Below, in pieces: positions 1 to 10,972 of a DNA stretch of 64,000 bases (the first letter of the stretch is position 1; every line of letters begins with the position of its first letter). The stretch is taken from NCBI GenBank assembly GCA_963556145.1, contig OY744463.1:7316001-7380000 (forward strand), read 5' to 3'. The notes under the pieces were generated by a model. It worked only from the letters and a program-made list of their open reading frames with translations, was not told the origin of the DNA and ran no database searches. This stretch comes from Hygrocybe punicea. Lineage: Eukaryota > Basidiomycota > Agaricomycetes > Agaricales > Hygrophoraceae. The translations under genes were made by a program, and so were the position numbers.

Positions 1-946
1 AGGTAGTTGGGCTGCGGGGGAGCCGTCCGGCGCTGCTGCTGCCGCCGCTGTCACTGCTGCCATTGCTGCCGCCGCTGTCACTGCTGCCGTTGCTGCCGCC
101 GCTGTCACTGCTGCCATTGCTGCCGCTGCCGGCGCTGCTGCTGCTGCCATCGCCGTTGCTGCTGCCACTGCTGCTGCTGCTGTCGTGGCCATTGCTGCTG
201 CCGCCGTTGCTGCTGTTGCTGTTGCTGCTGCTGCCGGCATTGCTGCTGCTGCTGGCCGTCATAGTTGTGGTTGCCGTTGTTGTTGCCGCCGCTGGTGGTG
301 ATGTTGGATGGCTTTGGCTGTTGCCACTGCCGCTGCTGCTGCTGCTGCTGCCGTTGCTGCCAGCGCTGCTGCTTCCGCTGTTGCTGCTGCTGCTGGCCGT
401 TGCCGTTGTCGTTGCCTGGTTGCCGTTGCCTTTGCCATTGCCGTTGCCGTTGCCGCCACTGGTGGTGGTGGTGGTGGTGGTGTTGCGGCTGCCCCGCGTC
501 CGTTGGCATTGCGTTGGCGTTGGCATCCATCTTGTGCCAATGTGGTTGCGATGTGGTCACAGTCGAGTTGCCTGCCGCAAATAACATTAGTAAAGTTAAG
601 AAAAAAATGGAAACTTACCTTTGAACACAACACAATTTGTGTTGTGTTCAACCCGCGTTGAAGTTGCTGTGTTGCGTGAAAGGTCACGGCCGGTCACATG
701 ATGCCGTTTAACACGAAATAGTAAGTAAAGAAATACGAAAAACAAATGAAATCAATACCTTAAAAATATCCGCGTTCGCGGTTTGAACGCGATTTGGAGC
801 CGTTCAGGAAATCCGGCAGGCCTCGAAACCCGGAACTGAACCCGCGGTCCGGTTCAGCACTTGGCTGAACTTAGACCGAACTTAGGGTTCGGTTCGGGGT
901 TTGAACCGGGTTCGGCTAGGTTCGGAACCGAACTACGGCAACACTA
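1..946. mobile_element. non-autonomous hAT element, right part (cut by window edge)
   Basis: The sequence is nearly the same as the complete element at 44498-45676; base 1 matches 44740, so about 242 bases of its left end lie outside the window. It ends in GGCAACACTA at 946, the inverted terminal repeat of this family, and is followed by TTTTATAT, the predicted 8-bp target duplication. The interior is a long CTG/CCG-type codon repeat (about 10-480). On the minus strand it reads as Gln/His/Asn-rich peptide. Next comes a minus-strand intron-like segment at 563-609 with a GTAAGT donor and a TTACTAATG branch-like site. The right 100 bases are full of GGTTC/GAACC words, as expected of hAT subterminal transposase sites. 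No transposase is present. The hAT assignment rests on the TAGTG-type ends and the 8-bp duplications of its relatives. Confidence 0.8.
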
Positions 947-3130
947 TTTTATATCAATTTGTAACCATGTAGATATGGCAATGATCACTGGGCATTCCAT
1001 TTCCTCAATCATCAAAGACACTTGCTTGACTTTCACTTGGCTTCTTCATGTCCTCACTGTCTCACTCATTTTGAGCTTGAGTGAGGTTTTCTCATATTCA
1101 AAATTTACTTTACATTATACTGATTTCTTTGACAGCCACCTGCAATGTGCCCCGAATGCCAATACTTCTGAAACTGTGCTTGTTACTGCTGGACTCTACA
1201 GCAGGTTTCCAAATGAACTTATTTTGCCCATGCACCCTACTGCCAACAACAGCTTTGCACCACACTCAATGACTATCTATGTCAGCATAATATTGATCCA
1301 GGACTACACAAAGGGATGTAGAGGATGACAATGTACCAGATCCTGATGAGGAGATGTCAGATGGGGCTGAGGCCAATGATGACCAAGCACACCAACAGAA
1401 CCTTGTCTAGTGGGTTGAGATATATGATGATCTTGAGGATCTTTATACTGACAACAATCATGTGTCAAATGCACAGTTTGAGCATGCTTCCAATGTACAG
1501 TTCAAGAAACCTCCTGCTAACGATGAACCAGACAATCATTTGGTGAGCATACTTCATGCTGGGCATCCCCACTCACTTAGCACTCACTCCACCCCAGGAC
1601 AATCCTCCAGACGATGCGATTGATCCTGGAAGTCTTGCTGATGTCCACTGGGATGATCCATTGGCCAGACCTGTTCTCCCAGAGCCAGAGCCAGACCCCA
1701 ACCATGAGCCAGTCCCTGAACTTGATCTAATTGGAACATTGGATGACCTTAACATTTGCCTCAATTTCAAGGCCATGACTGTGAGGTTATAGGTTTGCTC
1801 CTGCCAGGTTACTTGTGTACCCACACATATTGAAAGCAACAGTGATCAGCTACAAATTGGTCTCTGTTTGGCTGCTGTTGCCAACAGCCAAAACCCCATG
1901 TACCATAGCTTTCTTTTGTACCAGAAATCATGTTAGAGCCAATATTATTATTAATGAGTTATCTTGGGTGAGCTAGCAAGCCATGGCGTTCAAGTTAAAG
2001 ACATGTACAGGTTTGAACCTACTTGTCCTTGCCATAATCTGTCAGTCCAAGTGCAACTGTTGTGGTTGGCAGCACTGACAGTTTTGTGTATGCGCCACAA
2101 AGCTGCTTCTTCTGCAGAAAATCATCCAGCCCCACCAGTGATCCTGTGGTAAGCAGTCCTGAGTGTTTGGACATTTTTGTCCTGCCTCCAGCCGCAGTTG
2201 CTTCACATCATGAGTCCCCATTCCTCTGGAGTTGTCTCCCCATCCTTGAGTGCCCCAACTGAGGGCATGGCAGCCTGGTCGATATCCTCCAAATGCGCTT
2301 CTCAACAACCTTTTGGGCAGGTCCTCGGTTGCCCAGCAGATGTATTTGCCATTGCGGATTGGCAGGCCATGGCCTCCATGGCGACTGGGTGTGGACCTCA
2401 TGCACAAATGTGATGAATGGTACTGGAGGACTTTCACTGTCCAGATGTTAGCGTACAGCATGGGAATATTGGTGAGACCTACCATGCTTGATGAGACCCC
2501 ACATCTTTGAAATGTCCCATGACGGTTCTCTGTTTCTTGCATCCTGCTGATGTACAGATATAATTCTGACAGCATGTCCTCAAACCACCACTTCCATGAC
2601 AGTAGCTGGATCACTGCAGGATTCAAAAGTTGCGGTGTTGTGTATGAAGTTGGCCTAACTTCACTCAATAGAGGAACTGGGAGTCATGATTGTCCAAGTC
2701 TGTTGAGGCCTCCACCACTGCTTATGTCATCCCAGTCGGAGCTATCTGGTAGAGAACATTCTGGGTCTGGGATAAGCACTCCCAGCTGTAGGGACAGCAC
2801 CCACATGAGAAAAATAGATAGTACTAGTGTACTTGATTCTAAGTGCTGTTTGACATTGCAGAGCATTTGTGAATTATTTTGGCTAGCGAAAATATCACCA
2901 GGGGGCCCTATTTTGAGTAACTGTCCTTGCAGTCACACAGGCCCATTTGTTGTACCATTTAGAATGCATGTGAGCATCAGCAAGAGTGGAAGGTTGGCCA
3001 TGGCAGCACATGTACAGAACAACATTCACCTTCAAATTTTAAGTGAACTTGTCCTCAGGATGCCCCCTCTCAATGGAATCAACACAAGTTGTTCTTTTGC
3101 CAATCTCCATTATGCATCTGACATTTCCCT
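947..3130. other. degenerate sequence without a clear gene
   Basis: Several open frames of 60-250 codons occur on both strands (for example minus 2042-2668 and plus 2550-3296), but none shows a recognisable domain or an exon chain that holds frame. A short acidic stretch around 1556-1792 (many Asp, Pro, Glu) could be a decayed exon. I read the stretch as old, mutated transposon or gene debris upstream of the integrase-core remnant. Confidence 0.4.
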
Positions 3131-3137
3131 TTCCACA

Positions 3138-3991
3138 GCACCCGATGATGACATAGGACAGCCATTAACTGCTTACTTCGAGCTCGGATTATCTGACATT
3201 GCCATCATGACACATCTTAAGGACCAATACAACACCAATGAATACAGTCTAAGGTATGCATGGTCATCCATGAAAATTTTGTGCAGGATTTGCTGATGCT
3301 CGCACAGCATGATAACTCTTCGGCACCTCCACAAAACCTGGGGCCTTCAGTCAACACATCAACAACAGCACACCCTCAAGACAATCTACAAGAAAGTGTG
3401 AGATATTCGTAAGTGATTCCCATTCTGTGGAGCAGAATCCATCTGCACAAACCTCCACAAACTGCATGGTTATCATGTCCTGAGGTGTTACAATTCATGT
3501 TTGTTCTCATACTGGATGAAGTTGAAGCACAGTATGTACCTCCCGACAATCCAGTATTTCAACTTGTGCTGCAAGCCTTTGATCAGTGTGCACACAATCT
3601 CTACGCTGACCTTGGGGAACCAGTTGTGTCTTCTGACACCTTCTGGGATATCTACCATCAACTTTTGCAGTGCTTTCATGAAAGCGAGTCAGATCATGAG
3701 CTTCTGCCCATCATCATGGCGCATTGCAAATGCATGCGGACTCTTAAAGAAGAGACTGCACAAATAGATCTCTTACCAAACATGAAGCCTTTTCAAAATG
3801 GAAACAACATTGTAGGACCATATGGACACAAGTATATTGGTGGGCTAGTCAATCTGCCTGCTCACGGTCTCCATGGCAGCTTTCCCTTGGAGGAATATCA
3901 GGACTCAGATGATTTGGTGATGAACGTTACACCCAAATATGCTTATTTTACAACTGAAGATGAGAGTGATGGTGAGGATGGTAACAAGTAG
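3138..3991 (+). pseudogene. integrase-core-type gene remnant, catalytic core deleted
   Basis: The N-terminal part reads ...AYFELGLSDIAIMTHLKDQY. A plausible intron from about 3254 to 3308 follows, and then HLHKTWGLQSTHQQQHTLKT. From memory this is the conserved N-terminal region of a multicopy basidiomycete family with an rve-like integrase core. An in-frame stop follows near 3400. From 3479 the sequence resumes with the C-terminal part of the same family (YVPPDNPVFQLV... and WDIYHQLLQCF), ending in an acidic tail at 3991. The roughly 300-residue catalytic core expected between these parts is absent. The locus is therefore an internally deleted, non-functional copy. Family identity is by recall and was not searched. 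Confidence 0.5.
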
Positions 3992-5113
3992 TTCATGACT
4001 TATATGTAAAGCAATCCAATCATTATTCAGTCTGATTTAGATGATTCCAACATTTGACATTTTGAGTAGCTAAAGAGTGTTTAATAGTTGGTAAAGGAGT
4101 GTTCTACTGGCAAAAATATTGCATGATTGAGATGGGATGAGTATCTGCTGTTGTCACAGCAATGTTAACATTTAAGGAGACAATCAAATATGTGTTAGGT
4201 CAATGGTCACATGGGTGTCTAACAACAGCTCACTGTGACATAGGTATTCTAACCAGTGCATGTGGAAAACTGCATTGATGTGCCACTACTAGTAGCATGG
4301 CCCTGATGCCAACCTGTTGAAGATCATTTGGAAGTGCTGATAAAAAGGGGAGGCTGTGGTTTTTGGCTTTTTGGTTGACCTGGAGATGTGGGTGCGTGTG
4401 TGTGGCAGGAATGTAAATGAGAGGATGATTCAATGATGACAATGGAAGAAGCTTGAAAATTTTGCAAAACTTGTTGCAGGAGTGTTCGGCTGTGAAATTT
4501 ATGTGAGTTGATGCAAGATTGCCATCAGCAAAGTTCTGGCCAGTGACTATTCAGTAAATGAGTGGATGACTATTACTGGTAATGTCTTATGGTGCAGTGA
4601 TTATTTGAGGATCAGTAAGCAGACTTCTCCCACCTACATGAGTATGAATACAACAAGGCAAAGGAAGATGTGAAATACACACCTTGGAAATCTTTAACAA
4701 AGGCCAGCTGTTTTGTTTTGGAGTATTGCACATGTTGGAAGAAAGCAAGAAAGTGTGCTCTATGAGACATGTTGCTGTCAAAGTGCTGAAACTGCTTTGC
4801 TGAGCTATTCCCAATAGTGGGCAACAAAACTGTTGCAATGTTCACAAGAGTTGCATTGACATGCTGATATCTCAGGAAGGAAAATAGGTAAAATATGGAA
4901 AAATATGGACTAGATAGCCCTGTTTCTTAGCTTTGGAATGGGATCCAGGTTTATTGAGAAGTACTCATTGTTGACTGAGATATGGTCAATTTACTAGCAG
5001 AGTCTCATTGCAACAGTTTTGTTGCCAACAATTGAAATATATAAGTTCAGTCTTAGTATGTGTAATGTGCAGCTGTACTGTGCTGACTTTGATAGAATGG
5101 TCATGTGACTTTG
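3992..5113. other. AT-rich non-coding stretch
   Basis: No gene was recognised. The one structure seen is a 21-bp perfect inverted repeat at 4820-4840 and 5006-5026 (arm GCAACAAAACTGTTGC in its middle), separated by 165 bases. It may be a trace of an old element. Confidence 0.4.
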
Positions 5114-5155
5114 TTACGAGTCCCTATAAGGGAATTACGAGTCCCTATAAGGGAA
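5114..5155. repeat. 21-bp tandem duplication abutting the Helitron 5' end
   Basis: Two exact head-to-tail copies (5114-5134, 5135-5155) contain the near-palindrome CCCTATAAGGG. The second copy ends in AA immediately before the TC that begins the Helitron. Confidence 0.85.
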
Positions 5156-5621
5156 TCGTTCTATACGGTGGATTTTTCAACTCAGGGTCAGACTCTAATT
5201 TGCCAAGCCGTGGGAACAATTATTGTAAACTGTGGGAACAATTTTGAAGCCCTGTGAATAAATTTGAAACCGTGTGACTGCTGACTTTGTAACTGTGAGA
5301 ATTTGTTGTCTCAAATGAGCAAGAACAATAAGGTCACCAGATCAAAGGTGCCAAGTTGGGAAAGTGTAGTCCACTGCTAAGTCGACTTCATGACAATAAT
5401 CGTATTCTTTGTTGGTGTAATGTGCATTATGACATATGGATGAGTTGAAAACCTGTCTGAACAGTACTGAGAGTTCTGTATTGTCCAACTAGTATCCCTG
5501 CTGTATTCTGAGGAATTGCCAGTGCAATATAGACTGAATGAACCAGATATGATATCTTTGTTTACAGATACATATAACAGCTATGTACATTGGAATCACA
5601 AGGAACAGGTTTAACACTGGT

Positions 5622-6059
5622 TTAACCAGCGGGTTCATCATTTTTCGGCACAAAGTGTTTTGCAGATGTCCCTACCTGAATCCGGGGCATTGCAATTGCA
5701 CAAATAATAGCAGAAATAAAAGTCTGGACAGTTGTTGGATGTGCATTATGTGCCATATTTGACATCCCATATTGAAGCAGAGAAAGTGCAAGCAGAGCTA
5801 TCAACATTGAGAAACTATGGAGTTCACACATTGGTACCCCAGATGCTGTTTCAATGTATTCATTGAATGGGCTCATAAGGGTGAGGTGTATAATTTGTTG
5901 ATGTTTCATCAAAGGACACGAAAATAGTACAATAAATGCAGTCAACTGCATAATGATTCGAGATCCAGACACAAGGACAAGGAACATAATTAGTTCAAGA
6001 GAAGCTCCAATCATGCCAGAACAAAATAATATGATTGGAAAGCAATTATTAAATAGCAA
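5622..6059 (-). CDS. hypothetical hydrophobic protein, 145 aa
   Basis: This is an open frame in the 5' region of the Helitron. The predicted protein has three or four hydrophobic segments (about residues 8-30, 38-50, 82-98 and 112-126), which could span a membrane. The frame is preserved without change in copy 2 (23673-24110), but the copies are so similar overall that this is weak evidence of selection. I do not recognise a family. It could be one exon of a longer gene or a chance frame in non-coding sequence. Confidence 0.3.
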   Translation of the reverse strand: MLFNNCFPIILFCSGMIGASLELIMFLVLVSGSRIIMQLTAFIVLFSCPLMKHQQIIHLTLMSPFNEYIETASGVPMCELHSFSMLIALLALSLLQYGMSNMAHNAHPTTVQTFISAIICAIAMPRIQVGTSAKHFVPKNDEPAG

Positions 6060-6345
6060 AGCATCATATTTATGGCAGGATGGGAAGAAGTGAAGGTTGG
6101 GCCAAGATACAATCCAATGGTATCAATGCAGGAACATAGCAACATAGGCTTCTCAGTACAGCAGTGAATTTCGTCATCAATTTAGATATAAAGGAGTAAA
6201 TATGCTTGTTGTACCTGCAGATTTCGTCCAGTTAATATGACACGTCTTTGAACAAAAGGTTATGCATCACATATGCGAAGTAAAGGTAGTTTGATTGAAT
6301 TTGTACAATGAATTGTAATTCAGTTTCATGGACCACAAACCGAAC

Positions 6346-6405
6346 ATATTGGACATGTTCGGTGTGTTCGGTCAATGTGTTCGGTCAATATGTTCAGGTT
6401 ACTAT
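6346..6405. repeat. cluster of TTCGGT/ACCGAAC words
   Basis: The stretch holds ACCGAACATATT, GGACATGTTCGGTGTGTTCGG and two further GTGTTCGGTCAATRTG-like words. The same vocabulary (GAACATGTTC, GTGTTCGGTG) builds the large palindromic array at 36181-37230 in the other Helitron copy. It may be a second binding region for an element-encoded DNA-binding protein, which is inference only. Confidence 0.5.
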
Positions 6406-6550
6406 TGTCATATGTGATCAGTACACATTGAACATTGGATATAGTTAGCTATCCAGTGGTGATACAAAGAGAATATGCAAACATTAAATCTGGATTATAG
6501 GTAGATAATGGATTGTCAATAGCTCATTCTCATCTTTTCAGCAAAAAGGC

Positions 6551-7027
6551 ACATTGAGAAATTTGGACTTGGTAGAATTTTGGGTGCTGTGTTTTGTATC
6601 TCATGAAATACTGCTTGGATCAAGATGGTTATACAGTTTATGATTCTGGTTGTATTTCGAGCCTAGTGACAGACAAACATAGTACAGATGCAATGACGGC
6701 TCAAAGGACAAAAATAGAGAAGAATATGGTATATGTACTTCTAGGCCTTGAAAAGATGAACAACCTTCTCCCTCCAGTCTTCTTCATATGAGCTCTTTCG
6801 ATGTCATAATTTGACAGTATCATTTTGGGCGTCAAAAAGTACTGGTCTACCTTTTATTTCATCAACAACTCACTATATCCTAAATATTGTTCAAATGTAA
6901 TTACAGGCGTAGATAGTCCTCAAGACATAGTACAACTTTCCCTGTATAACCATCTTAATCCAAATAGTATTTCATGAGATACAAAACACAGCACCCAAAA
7001 TTCTACCAAGTCCAAATTTCTCAATTG
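6551..7027. repeat. inverted repeat, arms of about 80-85 bp
   Basis: The left arm (about 6551-6636) and the right arm (about 6943-7027) are near-perfect reverse complements, e.g. GAAATTTGGACTTGGTAGAA versus TTCTACCAAGTCCAAATTTC. About 310 bases lie between them. This could be a small foldback or MITE-like element captured by the Helitron, although I did not find a convincing target duplication. The DIRS element in copy 2 is inserted inside this spacer. Confidence 0.75.
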
Positions 7028-7111
7028 ATTCAAAAAGGTGCAGTTGCTGCCATCAGATAGCAAAACAGCTGTAACATATCAACGGGTTGAGTACACATAC
7101 AATATTATACA

Positions 7112-8367
7112 TTAGCATCGGTCTATATTCATATTATAGAAGCGTCGCCTTGTTTCCACAACACCCTCTGCATCATTACCCTCTTCCACATACCCAACAT
7201 GCCGTTTGATGGCTATTCTGGGCTGTGTAGTTGGTGTAGGCAAAGCTGTCTTGTTGCGAATCATAGTTGCTTCCTGAGAATATACATCAGTATTCGTTTA
7301 ATTCTTGATGTATTAAAGTGTTACCTCTGTGAAGTCACTGTCTACCAGTGCCAATGACCGTAGATTCAGAATCATCTTGAATTTATCCTTCTTTACCGGA
7401 ACTGCCGATATTGTAAACTGAACCTCCACTATATCACCGATTCTAAAGCAAGTTGGGTTTGTTGGAATGAAGCTAATAAATATTTCCATCAGTAGGGATG
7501 TGATCCCAATTCATCGTCACTCACCAATGTCGATTTCTATCAGACTTCAACTTGTAATAAAGTACGCAATTGTCCTGGCCATGAAAGTAGCGGGAATTCG
7601 CAAGTGAGGTTAATATGCCTTTTGGATCGATGACATACTCGAATGGAATGTGAGAGGAAGTGTTGTCATGTCGGCGATCAGTGAAATATCGGGTTCCTAT
7701 TGCGAGTGCCATGTAATCCATGTATGTAGAAGGCGTAAAAGCTTGCATTGCTTTGTCAGGAAATTGACGAGCCAGTTTCTGGTGCAGAATCCGAAGGTTA
7801 TCGATATAGGATTGAAAGCCCATTGTATCAAGGCCAGTTACAACTATGCTTTGACGTATGAAGGGCGTTCGGCGTTCCGGTTGACTATTACAGTGGTTCA
7901 TCAGAATGGTATTCAAGGAATTGATACAAATTTAGCACATACCTGGTTGTTATGGGTGGAAGATCTTTCGCCACCAAAATCGCTTGCAAACTTAATACCA
8001 ATTCTTGATGTTCGGATTCATCATTGGTTGGAAGTGTAAACTTCCAGCAATTTGGAGAGTCAACATGCACAATATTGACATTTGCAATCTGGCAATGCGG
8101 TCAATATGATATACCTTTTCAAATCCAATGACTTACGTTTGTGGCCTTCGCAAGCTGACTTTCATCATCGTCTAAGCGTGCAGATATGATTTCCTGCAGA
8201 TGTTCAGCTGTCAATTTGGTGTCAAATACTAGCCAGTATATATGTGGTGGATATTGCTAACATGCACCCTTGAAGTTGTAATAGTTGTCCATCACGTACA
8301 AAGCAGTGGTGAGATGTATATTGCGTGGCACAATTTCGTCCACTTCATGGATTATATCTTCCGCCAT
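7112..8367 (-). CDS. Helitron accessory gene A, 335 aa, OB-like C-terminal region
   Basis: I model six exons on the minus strand: 8367-8268, 8228-8137, 8088-7943, 7884-7525, 7472-7325 and 7273-7112. All introns are 39-58 bases with GT...AG ends, and frame holds throughout to TAA. The start is ATG in MAEDIIHEVDEIVPRN. The central part (residues 113-232) is well ordered, with TPFIRQSIVV and FEYVIDPKGILTSL. The next exon reads RIGDIVEVQFTISAVPVKK...KMILNLRSLAL, an alternation of strands like an OB fold. The C-terminus is basic. From memory it belongs to a multicopy basidiomycete family of unknown function. Single-stranded-DNA binding is possible by analogy with RPA genes carried by plant Helitrons, but nothing here proves it. 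It is divergent from gene B. Confidence 0.72.
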
Positions 8368-9029
8368 CACCGATCATATCCATATTGGCTTTTGATGTCC
8401 ATGTGATGATAGCTTTCAGGATCCGTTTTGCTTTTGTTTTTGTATTGCATTCTTCAATATTGAAGTTTGCGTCATTTTGCATAATACGGATCCTTTCCAT
8501 GTCTTTCAAATGCACCACATAATGTTGGTTGTCAGCTGTCTGGTTTGGATATGGTATAGTCAAGCATGTACTCCAGCTTTTCCGCATTAATTCTGCATCA
8601 CAGTATATGTGTGCACAGCATTAAAATTAGCCCCTATCCATTATGCATCAATATCTGTTAGTATACCCCATGTTTCTTAATTTGGCATTATGCATTTTTG
8701 TTTTATGAATACCCCTTTTTGTTTAGTCTCCATTCCTAACTTTAATTGAATTTGTCAACAATTCATGAAATCTACCAGTATAAACTTGTGGCGAATATCA
8801 TGTGGACAGTCATCCATTTTTCATGCATACCTTTGCGCTTTGCATGGAGTACATGGCCCAAGAAGCCTCGTTTGGTATATGAGCATGTGCCAATGGTGGA
8901 TCCTCTGATGTTATTGTTGAAGTTTTGGATTCACCGATTCATCTTAAATTCATAGCTTATTGTTTTTGAGTGATTTAAAGCGTGAGTGGAGATGATATCC
9001 ACTATTCCATCAACTTTTACCGCTCTCCA
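8368..9029. promoter_or_regulatory. divergent promoter region between genes A and B
   Basis: This 662-base AT-rich spacer lies between the start codons of gene A (minus) and gene B (plus) and must hold both promoters. I see no repeat array here, unlike the gene C/gene D divergent spacer. Open frames in it (such as minus 8345-8587) do not extend into either gene. Confidence 0.45.
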
Positions 9030-10972
9030 ATGCCTCCCAAGAAGTCCACCGCCACGAAATCAAACTCGAAAGCAAAATCCAAGGCCACCATGTATGCATC
9101 CCTATTTTACTCGGTATAACTGAAGTTTCTATTGCATGCACTAAAGACGGCCTTCTGCAACAATCGAGAAGCGGAAGAAGGTCATCAAGACTTGGGCTGA
9201 TGATGATATGTATGTGTCATCGTTTTAATCGTTATCTATTTTTGACCAATGGACAGTGTGGCTTTGTCCGATGCTAATGATGATGCTGTCAGTATTCAAA
9301 GCACTGGCAGTGTAATGGCACCGTCAACGCTCACAAGGTATCTATAATCACATATCATTGTTATCCAATATGAGTTAACAAATATCAATATCCTCCTAGG
9401 CATTCCGTCAAGTTTCGCAACGTTAAAGACGTGTTAGTGTTTCAATATCAAATATATCCACCATGATATCAATCTGTTACAGTGGAAAGAAACGTCAAAT
9501 GTCATCTCCCAATGTCACCGACAATGACGACAATGTGTAAATATTTTTCATAGGTATTGTCTCATCATTGACAGGTTATCTATAGTAAAACGCCTTCCCC
9601 CGCCAAGAAATTGAAAGCTGCATCTAATCAATCACGAGACGGTGAGGAAGAGGAGGAAGAGGAAGAGGAAGAGGATTACGGTTCTAAGTGAGTTGTTCGG
9701 TTATCATAGACATATCCATTTGTTCAAACAAATCGTTTGACTGTTTAGGCATCGTCGCAAAGTAGCCTTGATGAAGAACCCCGATAAGCCAATTTCGTGT
9801 GTATTTTACGTGCCGATATGAATATTCTCATTCATTAATTGTAACAGCATTTCTAATACTCCATCCAAGAAGTCGAAGTCCACGAAGGCCATCATGCTTG
9901 ATGATACCGACGATGATAAAGGCTCCAGTGGTGATGAAGGAGATCTGACCTATGCACTGACGCAGATCACCAGGTGTGTTGGATCTTATTACACCGTGGT
10001 GTTTGATGTAGATGTCGTGAATCTAGCTTACCATTTCCGAACATTGATGAGTCCGATATTGGCACGAGGGATCCTCAACTTGTTGACACCTACCAAGACT
10101 GTGTCAATATCAAGTATGCAATTGCATTTATACCCTTGTCATTTACTCATAACCATTCAGGGCAGCAGCAATGGTATCCTGGTCCAGTGCAATTGGGAAT
10201 GGCAACCCACAGTTCAGTGATATCATCACTGACATCTACAAGATCAACAGAAAGTACGTTATTTGAACAGCAATTTGAGGTCAATTTGCTCGATTCATTG
10301 GATATAATATAGGTTATTGGTTTCCGCCATTACATTTGATAGATCTGGGAGGTACTCTAATCTCTCTCGTGATAACCCTGCCCATATCTCCACTGGTGCA
10401 TTTGGTCGCAACTTCTTTCATGCAGTCGGAGGTGGAATGCCGACGATCTTTACATCGGTCATCATAGTGGAGTCCTGCTTACTTGATGAGCCCAAGATTG
10501 GTGGCAATACAAAGCCGGTCAAGGTTATACAGGGTGCACTACTTCAAGGGGAATGGGAGCGATATGTCGGTGCTATTGGAATGGTGATTCATGAGTCCGA
10601 ATTTCGGGCCCAACTGTATAAGGACTATGTGTCCTTCTCAACGACCACAGCAAGTGGAATGGATACATCTCCCAGTTTGTGCATTAATCATTTTTAGTTG
10701 TAATTCCTAATCGATTTTCATAGAGGCATCGACATCCAAAAATGTACAACTTAGTCCATTCACTCGTCGGCCCACTCCATCTTATCATAAGGCCACTCTA
10801 TCATTTTACGATATTGGTAAGCATCCGGTCGTCTAATATAAATTGATATCTTAAGTATGTGTTGTCAGTGCCCATCTATGATGCACACAAAGTCAAAGCG
10901 GACTTCACGTCCACTCTCATATCGCTCCAGCAACTACCCATCTTCCCGCACAATATCCCTATGGACCTTTGA
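9030..10972 (+). CDS. Helitron accessory gene B, 435 aa, 13 exons
   Basis: Exons: 9030-9091, 9147-9209, 9257-9337, 9400-9432, 9483-9536, 9586-9687, 9749-9796, 9848-9973, 10027-10113, 10161-10253, 10313-10674, 10724-10816 and 10869-10972. All junctions are GT...AG, and the chain keeps one frame to TGA. Ten of the twelve introns fall after the second codon position. The first ~190 residues are low-complexity Lys/Ser with an unbroken acidic run (residues ~115-125), probably nuclear and disordered. The globular part follows: SLPFPNIDESDIGTRDPQLVDTY, a long exon with GRNFFHAVGGGMPTIFTSV, and a C-terminus VPIYDAHKVKADF...PIFPHNIPMDL. It resembles, from memory, a repeated basidiomycete family of unknown function. 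Its last 14 coding bases overlap the end of gene C on the other strand. Confidence 0.75.

Noticed and set aside
7..687. Several overlapping open frames on both strands with Cys-, Leu-, Ala- or Gln-rich proteins
   Set aside because: They are frames of a trinucleotide repeat inside a non-autonomous hAT element; the repeat is open in all frames by composition. The same holds for 44664-45417.
2042..2668. 208-codon minus-strand frame
   Set aside because: No recognisable motif, no supporting exon chain and competing frames of similar length on the plus strand; treated as degenerate sequence.
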